This document shows positions 61,559 through 64,000 of a DNA stretch of 64,000 nucleotides, one piece after another (the stretch's first letter is position 1; every line of letters begins with the position of its first letter). The translations under genes were made by a program, and so were the position numbers. The DNA is taken from NCBI RefSeq assembly GCF_000787815.1, contig NZ_BBPO01000018.1, positions 43,707 to 107,706 on the forward strand. The letters are read 5' to 3'. The notes beneath the pieces were generated by a model. The model made no database searches. It was not told where the DNA came from and saw only the letters and a list, made by a program, of their open reading frames with translations. Origin of the DNA: Streptacidiphilus neutrinimicus (GTDB lineage Bacteria > Actinomycetota > Actinomycetes > Streptomycetales > Streptomycetaceae).

Positions 61559-62551
61559 ATGAGGCTGATACGGCAGATCAAGCACAAGCGGATCGTCTTC
61601 GGGGCTGCCGCGGCAGTCGCCGCGATCGTGCTGATCAACGTGGGGGTGTCGTTCTCGGACGCGTTCGACCGGACGGACGCAGGGGAGGTCGCGGTGGTCC
61701 GCAACGGCGGGCCGTTCGACGACCGGAACATCCGGCAGGTGATCCAGCCGGCCTCCGGGCTGAGCTGGATCGGCTGGTACTCCGAGAGCCACAAGTACCC
61801 CGCGCAACAGCGGTTCTACACGATCACGGCCGACCCGAAGCGGGGTGACCGGCCCGGCGTCGACGTGGTGTCCACGCCCTCCTCCGACGGCGTGCAGATG
61901 GGCATCGAGGGCACGCTCTACTTCTCGCTCAACCTGGACGACAGGACCCTGCGCGACTTCGACAACAAGTTCGGCACCCGCACCTTCAACTCGGTCGACG
62001 GCCACGCGTACCACGCCTACGACGGCGACGCCGGCTGGTCCGCCTTCCTGGACGAGATCGTCCGGCCGGTGATCGACAACGATCTGCGCCGGCAGATCGG
62101 CAACTTCCGCTGCGCGGAGCTGGTCTCGTCCTGCGCCCTGGTGCAGAACAACGGCAGCGCCACGGCTTCGGGTAGCAGCACGGCCGCGACGAGCAACTCC
62201 AACATCGCGGCGGTCCAGAACGCGATCAACACCTCCCTCACCCAGGACCTGCAGACCACGCTCGGCGACAAGTTCCTGGTCGACCTGCACTTCGACCTGG
62301 TCCGGGTGACGCTGCCGGACAACGTCCAGGCCGCGGTCGACCGGGCGCAGGCCGCGTTCGCGGCCGTGTCGGAGGCCCAGGCCAAGGTCGCGCAGGCGAA
62401 GGCGGACGCGCAGGCGAACGAGATCCGGCAGCAGGGCTACTCGGCCTGCCCGGCCTGCGCCACGATCGACGAGATGAAGGCCATCCCGCCGACCGTCACC
62501 ACCTTCGCTCCCGGCTCCGGCTTCGCGGTCACGCAGCCCGGAGGCAAGTAG
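61559..62551 (+). CDS. SPFH/band-7-like membrane protein
   Basis: 330 aa from ATG 61559 (MRLIRQIKHKRIVFGAAAAV); GTG 61550 is possible. A basic start and one membrane helix (IVFGAAAAVAAIVLINVGVS) are followed by a band-7-like domain (VAVVRNGGPFDDRNIRQVIQ, GIEGTLYFSLN, LDEIVRPVIDNDLRRQI) and then a coiled Ala/Gln-rich region (VDRAQAAFAAVSEAQAKVAQ) and a Pro-rich tail. Such proteins form membrane scaffolds. It lies 107 bases beyond the tRNA on the chromosome side and looks like host DNA. Confidence 0.8.
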   Translation: MRLIRQIKHKRIVFGAAAAVAAIVLINVGVSFSDAFDRTDAGEVAVVRNGGPFDDRNIRQVIQPASGLSWIGWYSESHKYPAQQRFYTITADPKRGDRPGVDVVSTPSSDGVQMGIEGTLYFSLNLDDRTLRDFDNKFGTRTFNSVDGHAYHAYDGDAGWSAFLDEIVRPVIDNDLRRQIGNFRCAELVSSCALVQNNGSATASGSSTAATSNSNIAAVQNAINTSLTQDLQTTLGDKFLVDLHFDLVRVTLPDNVQAAVDRAQAAFAAVSEAQAKVAQAKADAQANEIRQQGYSACPACATIDEMKAIPPTVTTFAPGSGFAVTQPGGK

Positions 62552-62574
62552 CCGCCGTCCTGCCGCCAGCGGGC

Positions 62575-63261
62575 TCACAGGAACGCCCGGCGGACCCGTC
62601 CCAGCCACGCCTCGACCGGTCGCTCGTCGGGCGTGGACGGGAGCGCGCCCGGCTGGTCGAAGGCGGCCTCCGCCTCGACCAGCCGGGCCTCGGCCTCGGC
62701 CGGGCGCTGCGCCAGGCGCTCACCGTGCGCGCGCAGGCGCTCCGGATCGTCCACCCGCACTCGCAGCTCGCCGCTGCGGTGCAGGTGGACGCCCTGCTCC
62801 AGCAGCCGCAGCAGATGGCGGGCGTGCTTGGCCAGCCGCGCGGGCGGCGCGTCACCCCGGCCGTCCTTGGCGACCAGCTTGCGGAACTGCTGGGTGGCGT
62901 AGCCGAGATACGCGTTCCGGACGGCGCGCTCGCTCAGGAACGACCGCCGGACGGCCATGAGCTCCTCGCCCAGCGGCGTGCGCACCAGGTAGCAGTCGTC
63001 CGGCAGCCACACCAGCTCCGAGGCGGTCGGATTGGCACCCAAGGCCAGGCGGCACCACTTCGCCGCCTCGTGCAGGGTGCGGTCGGGCGCGGTACTCACC
63101 ACCGACTCCCCCGGCCGGTGCAGCCCGAAGAGCTGCTCCGTCGGCACGGCGAACAGGCCCAGCCGGTCCACGTCGGAACCGGCGTGGGCCAGGCCGTAGG
63201 CGGTCGAGCCGACGACGCCTTCGAGCAGGACGGTGCTCCGGGGGTTAGCTTGGGCGTTCAT
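62575..63261 (-). CDS. Nucleotidyltransferase-domain protein
   Basis: 228 aa from ATG 63,259-63,261 (MNAQANPRSTVLLEGVVGST). The nucleotidyltransferase signature is Gly18-Ser19 and Asp30-x-Asp32 (GSTAYGLAHAGSDVDRLG). The C-terminal half is helical. Similar proteins are common in actinomycete and phage genomes; the substrate is unknown. An upstream in-frame ATG would add 34 residues. It is convergent with the band-7-like gene (23-base gap). Confidence 0.82.
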   Translation of the reverse strand: MNAQANPRSTVLLEGVVGSTAYGLAHAGSDVDRLGLFAVPTEQLFGLHRPGESVVSTAPDRTLHEAAKWCRLALGANPTASELVWLPDDCYLVRTPLGEELMAVRRSFLSERAVRNAYLGYATQQFRKLVAKDGRGDAPPARLAKHARHLLRLLEQGVHLHRSGELRVRVDDPERLRAHGERLAQRPAEAEARLVEAEAAFDQPGALPSTPDERPVEAWLGRVRRAFL

Positions 63262-63383
63262 CCGGCGAGTGTCGTGGCCACGCGGCTTCGCGGGCCACCG
63301 GTTTATGCCGGAGAAAAAAGCCATTGCATGCGGCGCGGACGTCTGCCTACTGTGATCGCACACTGAAAGGAGGTGATCCTGAG

Positions 63384-63422
63384 TTGAGTACTACCAGGAC
63401 GCGTGAGGTGGCTGCGCGCTAG
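63384..63422 (+). CDS. 12-codon ORF behind a near-perfect Shine-Dalgarno
   Basis: AAAGGAGGTGATCC (63,367-63,380) is complementary to the 16S 3' end over 14 bases. Four bases later TTG opens a frame LSTTRTREVAAR ending at TAG 63,420-63,422. No larger gene follows on this strand; a long hairpin does. It may be a leader peptide or the coding part of a small RNA. Whether it is translated is unknown. Confidence 0.4.
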   Translation: MSTTRTREVAAR

Positions 63423-63501
63423 CGCTGCCCCGTCCGTGACGGGTAGCTCCCAGAACGGACACTCCAACACTGGCGCGCAAGCGCAAACCAAAGCAGTCAC
63501 C

Positions 63502-63578
63502 CGGCCCGCAGGCTCATCGGATCGTCCCCGATGCCCCGGCCCCTGGACGCAGGGACCGAGGAACCAGCCTGCGGGCCG
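63502..63578 (+). terminator. Long-range hairpin after the 12-codon ORF
   Basis: Perfect 13-bp arms (CGGCCCGCAGGCT at 63,502-63,514, AGCCTGCGGGCCG at 63,566-63,578) enclose 51 bases; CTTTGCGTTTCC follows. It would end a short rightward transcript. The rest of 63,423-63,654 shows nothing else that I can name. Confidence 0.5.
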
Positions 63579-63654
63579 CTTTGCGTTTCCGGGCCGGGGC
63601 CGTTGCCGTCCCCGCGCTTGTTCCGGCCGGAATCAGCTGCCACAGGCCGAAACG

Positions 63655-63694
63655 GCCGACAGGCCGCCCCCGGAAACGGGGACGGCCTGTCGGC
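63655..63694 (-). terminator. Terminator of the DEAD-box helicase gene
   Basis: A perfect 12-bp stem (GCCGACAGGCCG / CGGCCTGTCGGC) with a 16-base loop that can itself pair lies 34 bases after the stop of the leftward helicase gene. Confidence 0.75.
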
Positions 63695-63727
63695 TCGGTC
63701 GGACCGCGTCAGCGGTCCGCGAAATGG

Positions 63728-64000
63728 TCAGTTCTTCCAGCGCGGCTTGCGCTCGGCGGAACCGGCGCCGGAACCGCCGCGGTAGCCGGCCGGGCCACGG
63801 TCGTCACGGCGCTGGAAGCCGCCGCGGTCGTCACGACGGTCGTCACGGCGGAAGTTGCCGGAGGCCGGACGGTGGTCGTCGCGGCGCGCACCGAAGGACG
63901 GACGGCGGTCGCGGTCACGGTCGCCGAAGGAACGGCTGCCGCCGAAGGACGGGCGGTCGTCACGGCGCTGGAAGCCACCACGGTCATCGCGACGGTCGTC
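63728..64000 (-). CDS. DEAD-box RNA helicase, C-terminal tail (partial)
   Basis: The visible 90 residues are an Arg/Asp/Gly-rich tail with repeats such as RRDDRGGFQRRDDRPSFGGS, ending ERKPRWKN before TGA 63,728-63,730. Such RDD/RGG tails are typical of actinomycete RhlE/CsdA-like DEAD-box helicases and bind RNA; the helicase core lies beyond the right edge. The assignment rests on the tail alone. Confidence 0.65.
   Translation of the reverse strand, partial: DDRRDDRGGFQRRDDRPSFGGSRSFGDRDRDRRPSFGARRDDHRPASGNFRRDDRRDDRGGFQRRDDRGPAGYRGGSGAGSAERKPRWKN

Overview
The window is high-GC actinomycete DNA, most probably from Streptomyces or a close relative such as Kitasatospora. The evidence is strong G/C bias at third codon positions, many GTG starts, a WhiB-like protein, a DUF2637 membrane protein, an ImmA/membrane protein/P450 group and an FxLD-type lanthipeptide cluster. 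Most of the window is accessory DNA stacked against a tRNA-Lys gene; host-like sequence is seen only from about 61.4 kb to the right edge.

Layout. 0-6.1 kb: mostly leftward hypothetical genes, including a HEPN-like protein and a PD-(D/E)XK/beta-propeller protein that together form a candidate defence pair. 6.4-15.5 kb: MFS exporter, relaxase, MobC-like protein with a candidate oriT, DUF2637 protein with a long repeat linker, WhiB-like regulator, DnaC-like ATPase and a replication-initiator-like protein, transcribed leftward away from an operator-rich region and a divergent XRE repressor. 15.7-18.7 kb: ImmA-like peptidase, a frameshifted seven-helix membrane protein and a cytochrome P450. 18.7-28.1 kb: a leftward lanthipeptide cluster with a 54-aa FxLD precursor, LanB, LanC, a fused methyltransferase, a TPR-like protein and a chain of small overlapping upstream genes; an XRE/TPR regulator lies beside it. 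29.6-33.5 kb: HAD hydrolase, a dead HD-domain gene, an Xis-like protein, an XRE regulator and a tyrosine integrase.

An IS982-family insertion sequence sits exactly on the integrase stop codon (33.46-36.64 kb). It carries a 2.2-kb group II intron inside its transposase gene. Next comes a 498-aa PD-(D/E)XK-like protein (36.7-38.2 kb), then a 40-bp copy of the tRNA-Lys 3' end (38,612-38,651).

From 38.6 to 61.4 kb, between that copy and the intact tRNA-Lys gene, lies a 22.8-kb island with no integrase of its own. It holds one leftward BREX type 2 (Pgl) operon: pglW, three extra genes (HEPN-like protein, ParA-like ATPase with a KGGVGR Walker A variant, second P-loop ATPase), pglX, pglY, pglZ, brxD, brxHI. 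The three extra genes are translationally coupled to each other and are the strongest candidate for an undescribed defence module. The layout suggests two elements in tandem at one tRNA: a mobilizable integrase-bearing element on the left and an integrase-less, cis-mobilizable BREX island on the right.

Right of the tRNA are a band-7-like membrane protein, a nucleotidyltransferase, a short structured region with a 12-codon ORF behind a near-perfect Shine-Dalgarno, and the C-terminal tail of a DEAD-box RNA helicase running off the window. All assignments come from reading motifs and layout; no database search was possible.
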